NCBI RefSeq assembly: GCF_012927405.1
Contig: NZ_JABBGM010000007.1
Coordinates: forward strand, 104,389-168,388
Reading direction: 5' to 3'
From: Novosphingobium olei
GTDB taxonomy: Bacteria; Pseudomonadota; Alphaproteobacteria; Sphingomonadales; Sphingomonadaceae
Length of the DNA: 64,000 bases
Part shown: positions 36,043 through 44,884 of the stretch, in pieces
Numbering within the stretch: position 1 is the first letter of the stretch
Layout: every line of letters starts with the position of its first letter
Made by a program: the position numbers and the translations under genes
The notes under the pieces: model-generated
Seen by the model: only the letters and a program-made list of their open reading frames with translations
What the model was told of the DNA's origin: nothing
The model's database searches: none

Positions 36043-36944
36043 GACGCTTTGCCTCCCGCTCGCCCCGCCGCCAGCCAGGCTTCGAGCACTTCCCTGGGCC
36101 GGTAGCCATGGAGCACCGCCCCATCCTCGCGAACGATCACCGGGGTCCCGTCGAATCCGTGCGCCCGCGCAAAGCGCTCGTTGGCATCGAGCCCGCTCGT
36201 GTCGCAGGCGCGGGCTGGAAGGTCCGCGCCATCATAGGCCTGCTCAAGCGCGCGAGCGGGTTCGGCCGCGCAAATCACCGCGTTCGACACCATGCGCGTG
36301 CCGAGCAGCGAAATCGGGCGCTCAATCACGCGCACGTCCATCGCCTTCAGCTGCTGGTGCAGCAGCTTGCAGTACCCGCAGTGAAAATCGCTGAACACGG
36401 TGACGCGGGGTCCGCCCCTGCCCCAGGCAATCGCGCCATTGTCGGCAAGGCCCGCCAGCGACACTGCAGCGGCCGGCGCCATGGCGGCCGTCTGCGCTGC
36501 CGGCTGCTTCGTCCCCGCGACGGTGGCTGCCGCTGCCGCATCGGGGGCGGCAGCCCCGGCGCCGACGCCCGGTCCCGCCTCGTCCTCACGTGCGGCCATC
36601 GCCCCGGTGCCCGCGAGCATATCGGGATTGATCCGGAGCAGTCGCGCCGCCGTCAGGTCCTGGCGCGTATCCATGTCGTAGACACGACCGACCACCAGGT
36701 AGCGCCCGCTGCGGTCGGTATAGAAGAGATTGGCGCCGGCCTGCACCTCGCAGAGCCCCGCGACCACGCCGCAGTCGATCCTGGTCGCCCTGGTGCGCGG
36801 CAGACGCTTGGCGAGCGCGCGCGCCAGGCGCGCTTCTGAAGCATGGGGCCCGCCACCCGCGGCCAGTGCGCCAGTCGCCGCCAACGTGCCCGCGCCAAGC
36901 AGGCCCAGGGCAGTGATCCCGATGATTGCGAACCGTCGTCGCAT
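36039..36944 (-). CDS. DsbC-family disulfide isomerase of the transfer operon
   Basis: 301 residues: signal/anchor (RFAIIGITALGLLGAGTLAATG), a DsbC_N dimerisation region (TRIDCGVVAGLCEVQAGANLFYTDRSGRYLVVGRVYDM), a Pro/Ala-rich linker of about 55 residues, then a thioredoxin fold with FSDFHCGYCKLLHQ (CGYC active site) and GFDGTPVIVREDG (cis-Pro). It should shuffle disulfides in Cys-rich TraN, TraU and TraV. The long linker is unusual for DsbC. Lies between traB (14-base gap) and traV. Confidence 0.9.
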   Translation of the reverse strand: MRRRFAIIGITALGLLGAGTLAATGALAAGGGPHASEARLARALAKRLPRTRATRIDCGVVAGLCEVQAGANLFYTDRSGRYLVVGRVYDMDTRQDLTAARLLRINPDMLAGTGAMAAREDEAGPGVGAGAAAPDAAAAATVAGTKQPAAQTAAMAPAAAVSLAGLADNGAIAWGRGGPRVTVFSDFHCGYCKLLHQQLKAMDVRVIERPISLLGTRMVSNAVICAAEPARALEQAYDGADLPARACDTSGLDANERFARAHGFDGTPVIVREDGAVLHGYRPREVLEAWLAAGRAGGKAS

Positions 36945-36958
36945 GGCCGCACACCTCC

Positions 36959-38311
36959 TCAGTTGCGAATGAACACCCCGTCGAGAAAGACGATTTCCAC
37001 ATCGATCCCGGTCGGCATCTCGATCACGGGCTGGTACTGCTCGGCCCGCTCGATCAGGTATTTGGAGACCTGGTCGGCAGAGCCCGCGATCCCCGACCCG
37101 AAGCCGCCTTGCGCGATCTCGCTTGGCGAGAGCTTCTGCCGCTCGCCATTGACGCTGACGCTGGTTCCGTTGAAGGCGCTCTCCGAATTGAGCGAGAACC
37201 CGCGCCCGATCCCGCCGGCAAGGCCCGCCAGGAATGCCTGGCCGATCAGGCCGCCCTCGCGGCTGACGACGCGACCGCGGACGCCGGTCTTGCCGCCAAA
37301 GGCGATGAAGCCCTTGACCTCGCTCACCGCGAAGCGGCCGCCCGGCTGCGGGCAGGTCATGCGCTGCAGGCGCACGTAGACCTTTTCCGAGGAGAGATCG
37401 CCGCTCGCCGCACCGTTGACCATGCAGCCCTCGATCTGGGTCTTGAGCAGGCGGCCCTCGGCATAGACCGAGCGCGCCGGCCCCGTGATCCGCAACACCA
37501 CCGGCAGCGGGTCTGACTGGCTGCGCACCGAGGTCGTCGCATCAACGCCCACCACCACGCGCGCCCGCGCGATCGAATTGGGAGGCAGGTAATTGGCGCT
37601 GTCGGTAAAGCTGGTCGTCTTGCCCGGCGTGATCCGCTCGGCGGTCCCGGTCGCACCGCCGAACGAGACGAGCGCGATCGCGTTGCTGCGCGCCGGTCCA
37701 GCATCGATCGCAACCGTTGGGCCGTCGCCAGCGGCAGCGGATGTGCTGGCGACGGGCGCTGCCCCGACCGACCGGTAGGTGCCCGGCGCGCCCGGACCGT
37801 AGAGCGCGGTCGGCCCCGCCCCGGCTGCACGTTGCGGCGTGCTTTGCACGGCCTGGAGCTGCGAGCGCAACTGCTGGTTTTCCGCCTCGTAGGCCGACAT
37901 CACCCGCGTGCCGTCTTCGGCCATCGCCGACTTCTGGCCCTGCAGCGCCTGGATCTGCTCCTCGAGCTGCTGGATGCGCTCGGCATTGCCTTCGAGGCCT
38001 TTGATCTGGTTGCCGTACTGCTCCATCTGGCCTTCGGAGAGCGCCATCCATTCGCGCTCGGACATGTTGCGGTTGACCATGTCGTCGGTCGAAACCTTGA
38101 CCTCACCGTCCCTGACCTTGTCGGTTGACCCGAGTCCACTCGCCGATGGTTGGAGGATCCACGCCATCGCTGCGACCGCCAGCACCCCGCCACAGCCGTA
38201 TAGCAGCAGCTTCTGCCGTCGCGCGGCGCGCTCGTTGCGCATCAGGTCGCCGTTGTCAGACGCCTCGCTGGACGACAGTTCCTGCCCACGGCGGAAGGGA
38301 TTGCGGATCAC
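36959..38311 (-). CDS. traB: Conjugal transfer protein TraB (VirB10-like)
   Basis: 450 residues: cytoplasmic basic N-terminus, one membrane helix (LLLYGCGGVLAVAAMAWIL, about 35-53), a coiled coil (QMEQYGNQIKGLEGNAERIQQLEEQIQALQGQ), a Pro/Gly-rich stretch, and the C-terminal TrbI/VirB10 beta-barrel domain with LPPNSIARARVVVGVDA, RLQRMTCPQPGGRFAVSEVKGF and GVRGRVVSREGGLIGQAFLAG. It spans the envelope and links TraC with the TraK/TraV outer ring. Confidence 0.95.
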   Translation of the reverse strand: MIRNPFRRGQELSSSEASDNGDLMRNERAARRQKLLLYGCGGVLAVAAMAWILQPSASGLGSTDKVRDGEVKVSTDDMVNRNMSEREWMALSEGQMEQYGNQIKGLEGNAERIQQLEEQIQALQGQKSAMAEDGTRVMSAYEAENQQLRSQLQAVQSTPQRAAGAGPTALYGPGAPGTYRSVGAAPVASTSAAAGDGPTVAIDAGPARSNAIALVSFGGATGTAERITPGKTTSFTDSANYLPPNSIARARVVVGVDATTSVRSQSDPLPVVLRITGPARSVYAEGRLLKTQIEGCMVNGAASGDLSSEKVYVRLQRMTCPQPGGRFAVSEVKGFIAFGGKTGVRGRVVSREGGLIGQAFLAGLAGGIGRGFSLNSESAFNGTSVSVNGERQKLSPSEIAQGGFGSGIAGSADQVSKYLIERAEQYQPVIEMPTGIDVEIVFLDGVFIRN

Positions 38312-39141
38312 GGGTTACCTCCCGTCTGGCGCACGGGTTCGACGACCCAGGCCGTGGTCACTTGGCGCGGTGCCAACACCGGACTGGCGATGCTGACTGC
38401 GAGCGCGTCTCGCGGCGCGACCTGATCCTCCCGCAGCGTCACACTCGCGCTGCCCCGGTTCTCGAGACGCAAGATCCTGCCGGTCAGCGTTACGCCGCTG
38501 TAGGTGCCGAGAGCCTGGAGCCGAAGCGTACCCACCATGACCGGGGTCAGCGGCTTCCAGCGGACATCGAAGCCGTCCAATGGCAGTTGCTCCGCCATCG
38601 CATGGACGAGACGTGTCGCGGCCTCCTCGTCGCTGAGCGTGGCGCCACCGCCGCCGTCGACCGTCACCGGCGGGTGCTCGATATCGGCATTGGCGATGAA
38701 CACCTGGCGCGGTTCGTCGCCCGCGACCGTGCAGGCAAACTTGTAGACATAGCCCCGCCGCGTCGTGCCGAAGAAGGTGAGCGTGTGCCGGGCAAAGCCT
38801 TCGGGAACCGAGAGGTAGATGTCCCCGCGCACCGGCTCATTCACCACCTGGAAGTCCTCGGACGCATTGCCGGCGGCGACCTTCGACACTGAGGCGAACT
38901 GATCGTCCTTCAGGGATATCCGCGTCAGGTCCTTGAGCGAAGCTTCGCAGCGGACCTCGCCGTTGTCGGCCACCAGCAGCGACTGGTCGGCCAGGGCCGG
39001 ACTCGCAAAGCCTGCAAGCGCGAGACCAATCAAGCTGAAACCGAGGCACCGGCGCCCAAGGCATCGCAGATCGCTTGCCAGCGTCATGCCAATGGCGGCC
39101 ATCCCGGCCGATCCCGTGAACGAGAGAGCGGGTGCGATCAT
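38308..39141 (-). CDS. traK: Conjugal transfer secretin-like protein TraK
   Basis: 277 residues. After an N-terminal signal region (CLGFSLIGLALAGFASPALAD) come LLVADNGEVRCEASLKDLTRISLKDDQFASVSK, VNEPVRGDIYLSVPEGF and FFGTTRRGYVYKFACTV, typical of TraK (VirB9-like). It forms the outer-membrane ring with TraV and TraB. The first ATG (39141) overlaps the traE stop; internal ATGs at 39102 or 39087 are possible since the leader is long. Confidence 0.92.
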   Translation of the reverse strand: MIAPALSFTGSAGMAAIGMTLASDLRCLGRRCLGFSLIGLALAGFASPALADQSLLVADNGEVRCEASLKDLTRISLKDDQFASVSKVAAGNASEDFQVVNEPVRGDIYLSVPEGFARHTLTFFGTTRRGYVYKFACTVAGDEPRQVFIANADIEHPPVTVDGGGGATLSDEEAATRLVHAMAEQLPLDGFDVRWKPLTPVMVGTLRLQALGTYSGVTLTGRILRLENRGSASVTLREDQVAPRDALAVSIASPVLAPRQVTTAWVVEPVRQTGGNP

Positions 39142-39701
39142 ACCGGCGTTTCCTGCTTCTCGACCATGCCGAAGCCGGCAAGCCGCAGCGACACGCCGGT
39201 GTAGCGCCAGGTGAAGCGGAATACGCGGTGCTCGGCCGTGACCTCCTTCGAGCCCGCCACGGTGTGGAGCACACCGCCGACCTCGCTGGTCAGCGCCTCG
39301 GGATCGGTCCGGAGCCAGTCGATCGTGAAGAACTGGGTGATCTGCGATCCCTGCTGCTCGTCGACGACTTTGAGGAGATCGCGCTTGAGGCTCCCCCGTA
39401 CCGGTTCGTCGGCCAGCGCGAGGATTGCGTTCATCCAGTAGTCGAGCGTTTCCGGGGAGCGGTTGAGCACGAGCTGCGCCGCATCGCGCGTCACCAGTTC
39501 GAGGTATTCCTTGGAGACGCCTGCGCTACTCACGGTCAGCCGGGAATGCGCGATCGGCTCCAGGATGACTTCGCGGTCGCGGGTGAGCGCCGCGCTTGCC
39601 GCGCCGATCGCCAGCAGGCCGAGCGTCAGCGATGCGAGCGCGAGCGCATTACGCTGGCGCAGCACGCGTTGGGCCGCGAGGTGGGCGAGAGCAGTGTCCA
39701 T
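39138..39701 (-). CDS. traE: Conjugal transfer protein TraE (VirB5/8-like)
   Basis: 187 residues: basic N-terminus, one membrane helix (ALALASLTLGLLAIGAASAAL, about 18-38), then REVILEPIAHSRLTVSSAGVSKEYLELVTRDAAQLVLNRSPETLDYWMNAIL and FTIDWLRTDPEALTSEVGGVLHTVAGSKEV, the TraE/VirB8-like core. ATG 39701 is just three bases from the traL stop. Inner-membrane component of pilus assembly. Confidence 0.94.
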   Translation of the reverse strand: MDTALAHLAAQRVLRQRNALALASLTLGLLAIGAASAALTRDREVILEPIAHSRLTVSSAGVSKEYLELVTRDAAQLVLNRSPETLDYWMNAILALADEPVRGSLKRDLLKVVDEQQGSQITQFFTIDWLRTDPEALTSEVGGVLHTVAGSKEVTAEHRVFRFTWRYTGVSLRLAGFGMVEKQETPV

Positions 39702-39703
39702 CC

Positions 39704-39988
39704 TCAGCCTGCCATCACGCGCAAGTGGGACGGTGGACAGACCCTCAGACCGAAAAACGAACCCGGCAGGTGCCAGTAGCCCGCGTGGAGGATCCACGCC
39801 ATCGATCGTCCGGCTCTTGCCTTGCGATAACCGAACCACGTTCCGACCGCACAAATAAGGCCGATGACAACGTGCTGCGTAAGGACGCCCCAGACGAACG
39901 GGATGAACATGACGAGAAACTCGTCGAGCGTCCAAAACCCGATCAGTTCGGGATCGTCGAGATGCCTCGGGATCGAAAAGCGGTCCAT
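39704..39988 (-). CDS. traL: Conjugal transfer protein TraL
   Basis: 94 residues: MDRFSIPRHLDDPELIGFWTLDEF is the TraL opening, followed by two membrane helices (FLVMFIPFVWGVLTQHVVIGLI and a second weaker one) and AWILHAGYWHLPG near the end. TraL is a small VirB3-like inner-membrane protein needed for pilus assembly. GTG 40000 in the same frame is an alternative start. Confidence 0.93.
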   Translation of the reverse strand: MDRFSIPRHLDDPELIGFWTLDEFLVMFIPFVWGVLTQHVVIGLICAVGTWFGYRKARAGRSMAWILHAGYWHLPGSFFGLRVCPPSHLRVMAG

Positions 39989-40052
39989 GAGTTTGTCCAC
40001 CGTCAGTTGGCGAGCCCTTGGGGGATGGGGGCGAGGCTCGCCGGTTGCCGTC

Positions 40053-40382
40053 TCAGATCGTTGCCGTGACGGTCGATGTGACGATCGGGATGCCGGTGCC
40101 GGCACCAACGCCAACACCCACCGGAATGGCGACCTGTCCCAGGCTGAAGCGACCCGAGGCAAGCCCGACGATGCCGCCGGCAAGGCTCAGCACGGTGATG
40201 ATCTTGCCGCCCGAGCCTTGCAGGAAGTTGGTGAACTTGGTGAGCGCGGTGTTGAACGTCGCGTCCGTACCGGCAAACGCAGCATCCGCGCCGAGCACCG
40301 TGCCCGCCGCAACGAGCGCGGTGGCGAGCGCCAGCGATTGTGCCCAGGGCGGCAACGTGTCGCCCACTGTCTTGATCTCCAT
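40053..40382 (-). CDS. traA: Conjugative pilin TraA
   Basis: 109 residues: leader with hydrophobic core (SLALATALVAAGTVLGADAAFA, cleavage likely after AAFA), then a mature protein of about 72 residues (GTDATFNTALTKFTNFLQGSGGKII) with two membrane helices, the pattern of F-type pilin. The residues after the second helix (VTSTVTATI) may be trimmed. An AGGGG site precedes ATG 40382. As first gene of the operon it is normally the most expressed. Confidence 0.9.
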   Translation of the reverse strand: MEIKTVGDTLPPWAQSLALATALVAAGTVLGADAAFAGTDATFNTALTKFTNFLQGSGGKIITVLSLAGGIVGLASGRFSLGQVAIPVGVGVGAGTGIPIVTSTVTATI

Positions 40383-40815
40383 GTCGAGAACCCCTGATTG
40401 CGTGTGCGGCCGAAGCGATCCGCACGCTCAGGAAGCCTTGCGCGCCGCTGATTGCACAGCGCACCGGAGGCGTCGTCGGCCAAAAATGCGCTGCGGCATG
40501 GTGTCTGGTTCAGGGACGGTACCGGGTTGGTTTGCCCTGTTGTCCAGCCTTGGGCACCATGATGGCCACGCCGGGACGCAGGCCGCACCACCCTGGTCGA
40601 TAATGCCGTCCGGGGTGGGCCCGACTGGCATCGGCGTGGGCCACCTGCGCGACGAATCGCATTGTCTGCCGAGCGGCGCGCCAAGGCGCCGACCGCCCAC
40701 CCCTCACGCCAGCAATACCTCTTTTCCGGGAATGTCGCCGTGGACTGCGACTGGCAGGTTCGCGGCAGGCAAAAACCCGTGCCGCCTGATCGAGGCCGGG
40801 TGCAAGGGGGCTGAC
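40383..40815. promoter_or_regulatory. Intergenic region between traA and the divergent HTH-like gene
   Basis: 433 bases without a gene I trust. It must contain the transfer-operon promoter and that of the divergent gene, but I cannot identify -35/-10 elements with confidence. GGCGCGCCAAGGCGCC-like inverted repeats near 40675-40690 may be an operator. No oriT nick motif was recognised. Confidence 0.4.
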
Positions 40816-41289
40816 ATGCTGGCCAGCAACGACACCGATGATCCCGGAGCGGTTTGCTCCAACTCGCTGATGTCAGGACTGTGCGCGATCATTTTGCGCG
40901 AGCTCGATCGCCGGGGGATCAGTTCACGGCATCTTGCTGACATGTGCGTCATCCGCCGACGGCAGGGGTTTCGCGAACGGCTCGCCTCGGCGCAACTGCT
41001 CCCTTCCGAAATAGACGCCCTGGTCCGTTATCTCGAGATCGACATCGTCCGCGTGACCATCGCGCTCGAAGTGTTCGGCGATGCCGAGTCCTATCCGGAC
41101 GCGCTCACGCATAACCTCGGCAATGTCTGCCGCGCCTTGAGAGGTGCGGTCGAGCGCCAGGGCGATGCCCTCGATTGCGCGTTCGAACCGATGCGCCCTG
41201 CCCTGTGCGACGCGGTCGCCGACCGGATCTGCCAGGCGCTGGTCCAGCATCATGCCCGGATTGAGCAAGCGCGTTCGGCTCTGCTGTAG
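40816..41289 (+). CDS. HTH-like protein divergent from the transfer operon
   Basis: 157 residues. The segment CAIILRELDRRGISSRHLADMCVIRRRQGFRERLASAQLLPSEIDALVRYLEID reads like a XRE-type helix-turn-helix (helix-loop with SSRHLAD, then a recognition-like helix, then a lambda-like closing helix); the C-terminal half is helical. A GCAAGGGGG site precedes ATG 40816; a longer frame from 40018 runs antisense to traA and is rejected. Position suggests a regulator of the tra promoter (inference). Confidence 0.7.
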   Translation: MLASNDTDDPGAVCSNSLMSGLCAIILRELDRRGISSRHLADMCVIRRRQGFRERLASAQLLPSEIDALVRYLEIDIVRVTIALEVFGDAESYPDALTHNLGNVCRALRGAVERQGDALDCAFEPMRPALCDAVADRICQALVQHHARIEQARSALL

Positions 41290-41303
41290 TAACCACGCTT
41301 CCT

Positions 41304-42095
41304 CTAACGCACCGATCCATCCGCGAGAAATTGCTGGACGAGCGCGGCATGGGTGCCAAGCTTACCGGGGCGTTTGGGGCGATATGCAAGCGGCGGGGAC
41401 GACTTTGTTCCACTCCCCAGCATCATTCCCAGTACATTGTCGACATAGGCACGCGTCTCGACAAATGGCGGCACGCCGTTGTGGCGGGTGACCTGCCCGG
41501 GCCCGGCATTGTAGGCCGCCAGTGCGAGGTCATAGCGCCCGAAGGCATCAAGCTGGCGGCGCAGGTAGCGTGCCCCTCCCCTCAGGTTCTGCGCGAAGTC
41601 CCAGGGATTGGCGATACCGAGCGCCCTGACGGTGCCGGGCATCAGCTGGGTCAGACCTATGGCGCCACGGCCACTCAGCGCGACAGGGTTATAGCGGCTT
41701 TCCTGCGCGACGAGCGCATCGAGTAGCGCAGGAGCGATACCTTCCTCACACGCGATCGAGGCCAGGATCGAGGACAAGCTCGCACGCCGCATTCGGGCCA
41801 CGCGAGACAGAAACGTCGGCGGTGTCGGGAGGCTCGTAGAGCAGGGTTCTTCAGCGTTCAGTGCCGTCGACCATTCCATAGTCGGCACGGCGAAGGCCCG
41901 GTCACGCAGCCTCGCCGCCATTTGCGGCCCAAACGGGGTATCGCTCGCCGGGCGATCTGCGCCGCCGACGACGGTAAACGGAAATCCTATCGCCTTTTCT
42001 GTACCAAAGGATTGAATCTGGACACCGCGCGCTTGCGCATCCTGGACGATCAGGGCCAAAGCCAAAATCGCCACCGATCTTCCACATCTTGTCAT
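41304..42095 (-). CDS. Lytic transglycosylase (VirB1/TrbN-like)
   Basis: 263 residues with a signal peptide ([18 protein letters not shown]). The SLT domain covers the second half: [68 protein letters not shown], where the E in QESRYN is the catalytic acid, and [13 protein letters not shown]. It cuts peptidoglycan locally to let the transfer apparatus through. Faces the HTH gene (14 bases between stops). Confidence 0.93.
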   Translation of the reverse strand: MTRCGRSVAILALALIVQDAQARGVQIQSFGTEKAIGFPFTVVGGADRPASDTPFGPQMAARLRDRAFAVPTMEWSTALNAEEPCSTSLPTPPTFLSRVARMRRASLSSILASIACEEGIAPALLDALVAQESRYNPVALSGRGAIGLTQLMPGTVRALGIANPWDFAQNLRGGARYLRRQLDAFGRYDLALAAYNAGPGQVTRHNGVPPFVETRAYVDNVLGMMLGSGTKSSPPLAYRPKRPGKLGTHAALVQQFLADGSVR

Positions 42096-42298
42096 GCAAA
42101 CGCACCCTTCGGTGGGGCACGTGTTCCGGTTATCGCAGGACCAGCCTTGCAAAGTGCTCTGGCGAGGGCAAGGCTCTTTAGCTCAGGCTTGGTGCGACAG
42201 GACTTAGCAGACCTCTTGCCTCTCAAGCGGCATGGTGGCTCGCCATATATGCAGGCGCGCCAGTAAACGTTCATGAAGGCAGTTGAATAGAGCGAGCT

Positions 42299-42607
42299 AT
42301 GTTACTCCATCGCGATACAATCGGCGCAATCGATGAGCCCAGCTCCGAACGCATGTCGTTTCGAACCAAGCCGGCTATCAAAGAAGCCATTCAGAGGGCC
42401 GCTGCGCTTTCGGGCGTCGATGCTTCCGCCTTCACGATGAACGCTGCTTACAGGGCGGCGATAGAAACGATCTCGGGACGCGAGCGTACAATGCTCGAAC
42501 AAAGGGATCATGAGACGTTCTTTGCAGCTCTCGACCACCCGGCAGGACCCGGCGAGAAGTTACGTGCGGCTTTCGCGCGTCACATGGCAACGATCGAAGG
42601 CAAGTGA
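42299..42607 (+). CDS. DUF1778 (TacA-type) antitoxin-like protein without an adjacent toxin
   Basis: 102 residues. SERMSFRTKPAIKEAIQRAAALSGVDASAFTMNAAYRAAIETI is the ribbon-helix-helix domain of DUF1778 antitoxins, followed by the toxin-wrapping tail ERTMLEQRDHETFFAALDHPAGPGEKLRAAFARH. The family normally precedes a GNAT acetyltransferase toxin, TacT. No acetyltransferase follows in the next 600 bases, so it is either an orphan or has lost the toxin. Confidence 0.8.
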   Translation: MLLHRDTIGAIDEPSSERMSFRTKPAIKEAIQRAAALSGVDASAFTMNAAYRAAIETISGRERTMLEQRDHETFFAALDHPAGPGEKLRAAFARHMATIEGK

Positions 42608-43217
42608 CCCCGATCCTGTAGGACGACCGATCCGGTTTTTCGCTACCAACGCGCACGTTGCCTTTTATGGCGATTTGGCGGCGATCTCGTTCTCGCTAGC
42701 TAGCGCCATATCGCAACCGCAGCAGAAGACATCAGTGTTCAGCGAGAAGCTGCAGAGGGCCCGCAACGGCATGGCACCTCAGGAGCTTGATGATCGCCTA
42801 TGAGCATCAAATCCGCTTGATGTAGGCAAAACCCTGTTTGACGATCATCAAACCGCGTGGCGAACGGCGAAGATTTCCGTGGGTTCGAGGCCAGTCGGAA
42901 GATCCGGGCCAATACTTCGGACGAAACAGTTACCCGGCGCACTTCCGCGCAACTCCGACAAGACGGACGGACGCCGCCCCGGTCGGCGCCACGGCAAGGG
43001 AAGGCCATCGCATCTGCACAGCGAGGCATAAAATCCTTGCAGAGCAATTCCATAGCCTCCGCAATCGATATCCTGTGGCTTCATCGCAACATAAACGCAG
43101 TACAGCCCGCTGTAATCAAACAAATGCATTGCCCCCAAAAGATGATCGTCCCTAAACGCCGCCGCAGGTCGCCAAGAACAGAAATAAATGACCTGATGAA
43201 ATTTATGAGGAATAGAA
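42608..43217. other. Gap between the DUF1778 gene and the outer-membrane protein gene
   Basis: 610 bases with no gene I can support. Short frames exist on both strands (for example a 94-codon frame from 43132 down to 42848 on the minus strand), but none resembles a known family. The GNAT toxin expected next to a DUF1778 antitoxin is not visible here. The leader of the downstream gene ends in GAGGAATAGAA. Confidence 0.4.
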
Positions 43218-43745
43218 ATGAAGTCGATTTTTCTTGCCGCCAGCGCCGCTCTTGTCGTCGCTAGCCCCGTCGCCGCGCGTGAGTTCAATGGCCCCTACGT
43301 CGGCGCCGGCGCGACGCTGGACAACGTGCAGGGTTCGGGCCCGGCCGAGGGTCTTGGCGCCAATGGCGTCGGCGGCACCGTGTTCGCCGGCTATGATATC
43401 GCGATGGGCAAGACGTTCGCCGGCCTCGAAGCCAATGCCGATATCTACTCGGCCGATGTCGACCTCGGCGGCGCCACGGCCAAGGCCGACTGGGGCTGGG
43501 GCATCGGCGGCCGCGTTGGCTACAAGCTCAACGAAGGCACCGCGCTTTATGGCCGCCTCGGCTATGCCCGCGCCCGCGCAAGCGCCGGCGGTTTCCACGA
43601 ATGGGCCGATGGCGTGCGCTATGGCGCCGGCATCGAGACCAGCCTTTCGAGCAAGGTTTCGCTGCGCGCGGAACTGAGCCAGTTCAATTACGAGCAGGAC
43701 GTCATCAACAACCAGGTGTCGCTCTCGCTCGCCTACGGGTTCTGA
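43218..43745 (+). CDS. Outer-membrane beta-barrel protein (opacity/OmpA-like)
   Basis: 175 residues: signal peptide MKSIFLAASAALVVASPVAA, then alternating beta strands with GPYVGAGATLDNVQG, VFAGYDIAMGKTFAGLEAN, WGWGIGGRVGYKLNEGTALYGRLGYARAR and a C-terminal VSLSLAYGF ending in Phe, the signature for Bam insertion. An eight-stranded barrel of the OmpX/opacity type. Good GAGGAA site and a terminator downstream. Role on a plasmid unknown; could affect surface contact during mating. Confidence 0.88.
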   Translation: MKSIFLAASAALVVASPVAAREFNGPYVGAGATLDNVQGSGPAEGLGANGVGGTVFAGYDIAMGKTFAGLEANADIYSADVDLGGATAKADWGWGIGGRVGYKLNEGTALYGRLGYARARASAGGFHEWADGVRYGAGIETSLSSKVSLRAELSQFNYEQDVINNQVSLSLAYGF

Positions 43746-43773
43746 TCAGCCCAACAGTCTCCGGGCTGGACTT

Positions 43774-43798
43774 GGGGGGCCATATGGCCCCCCATTTT
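43774..43798 (+). terminator. Rho-independent-type terminator after the outer-membrane protein gene
   Basis: GGGGGGCCATATGGCCCCCC at 43774-43793 is a perfect palindrome and is followed by ATTTTAC, a weak T-run. It lies 29 bases after the stop codon. Confidence 0.75.
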
Positions 43799-43895
43799 AC
43801 GCTCGACATCAATCGACTGATGTGAGCCAACAATCAGCTGCCGGGCGTTTCAGGCAAAGCATCCTCAGGCACTTCACCCGCGGAGGGACAACCTG

Positions 43896-44222
43896 ATGCT
43901 GCATCGTGCACTTCGCCACACCAGCACCTTGCTCGCCATGGCGGCCTCGTCGGCGGGTGCGCTGGCACACCCTGGTGGACTGAATGCCGAGGGATGCCAC
44001 AACGATCGCCGAAACGGCGGGTATCATTGCCATCGCAGCGGCGGGAGCGGCGCTTCCAGTTCGCGCCTCGCATCGCCGCGGTCGTTGAGAAGTCGCAATG
44101 ACGGGGGTTATTATCCCAATTGCGCGGCTGCACGTGCTGCAGGGGCGGCACCGCTTCGGCGAGGTGATCCGGGATACCGGGCAGGGCTGGATCGCGACGA
44201 TGACGGGATCGCATGCGAGTAA
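43896..44222 (+). CDS. Secreted Excalibur/YHCH-motif protein
   Basis: 108 residues: leader HTSTLLAMAASSAGALAHPGG, then AEGCHNDRRNGGYHCHR, a His/Cys motif often found with nucleases, a basic linker, and the C-terminal Excalibur calcium-binding domain YYPNCAAARAAGAAPLRRGDPGYRAGLDRDDDGIACE with DxDxDG. A strong GGAGGG site precedes the ATG. It lies 102 bases before a staphylococcal-nuclease-type gene, and such domains are often fused to or paired with these nucleases, so joint function in extracellular DNA handling is likely. Confidence 0.82.
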   Translation: MLHRALRHTSTLLAMAASSAGALAHPGGLNAEGCHNDRRNGGYHCHRSGGSGASSSRLASPRSLRSRNDGGYYPNCAAARAAGAAPLRRGDPGYRAGLDRDDDGIACE

Positions 44223-44324
44223 GCGTCGGATGCATGCATCGTCCGACTTTGGCCGAAGATCACAGGCCCCCCGGGGTCGAGCCATGTCGTCGTCCAGGCA
44301 GTCGCGTTTAGGGAGTTGTATCCA

Positions 44325-44675
44325 ATGAGCCTGTTGTTTCTTGCGGCTGCAACGGCGCTGTGTGCTGCGCCTTCGGTGCACGATGGGGACACCATACGTT
44401 GCGGTGCCGAACGGATCCGTATCGCCAACATCGATGCCCCAGAACTGCCCGACAGCCCCAAATGCAAAGATGCCCGCAGATCCTACGCGTGGTGCGATTA
44501 TGAGCAGGGATACAAGGCGCGCGACGCCTTGCAGGCGTTTCTATCAGGCCACACCGTCCACATCGCGAGACTGGGAACTGACAGGTACGGCCGCACCCTT
44601 GCCCGGATTTCGGTAAACGGCCGGGATGCGGGCGGTTATCTTGTCCGTGCAGGCCTCGCGCGGTGGTGGAATTGA
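44325..44675 (+). CDS. Thermonuclease (SNase) family protein
   Basis: 116 residues: a short signal-like N-terminus (SLLFLAAATALCAAPS), then VHDGDTIRCGAERIRIANIDAPEL (D21-equivalent and R32), KARDALQAFLSG and TDRYGRTLARISVNGRDAGGYLVRAGLARWW, the SNase barrel with catalytic Arg in RYGRTLA. It cuts DNA and RNA with calcium. AGGGAG precedes the ATG. Forms a pair with the Excalibur gene upstream. Confidence 0.9.
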   Translation: MSLLFLAAATALCAAPSVHDGDTIRCGAERIRIANIDAPELPDSPKCKDARRSYAWCDYEQGYKARDALQAFLSGHTVHIARLGTDRYGRTLARISVNGRDAGGYLVRAGLARWWN

Positions 44676-44884
44676 CCTGCTTCTCGTCAGCTTGGCACCG
44701 CTGCATGAGCTGATTTGTCAGGCACGCATGCAACCACGTGATCGATCCGTAGCCCATCATGGCAAGCTCCCCCGCCGTAAGCCGGGCCGGTGGAATGACG
44801 GTGCGGCATGGGAGCATGTGCCCGCCGACCGAGCCGGCGCGAAACGCAACCCAGGGGCGGCTTGGGGGCGCCAGGAGAATTCAG

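Noticed and set aside
40018..40815. N-terminal extension of the HTH-like gene back to 40018
   Set aside because: It would run antisense to the pilin gene traA. The ATG at 40816 has a good ribosome site and gives a compact protein.
42848..43132. 94-codon minus-strand frame between the DUF1778 and outer-membrane genes
   Set aside because: Has a weak ribosome site but no family resemblance; support is too thin to call a gene.
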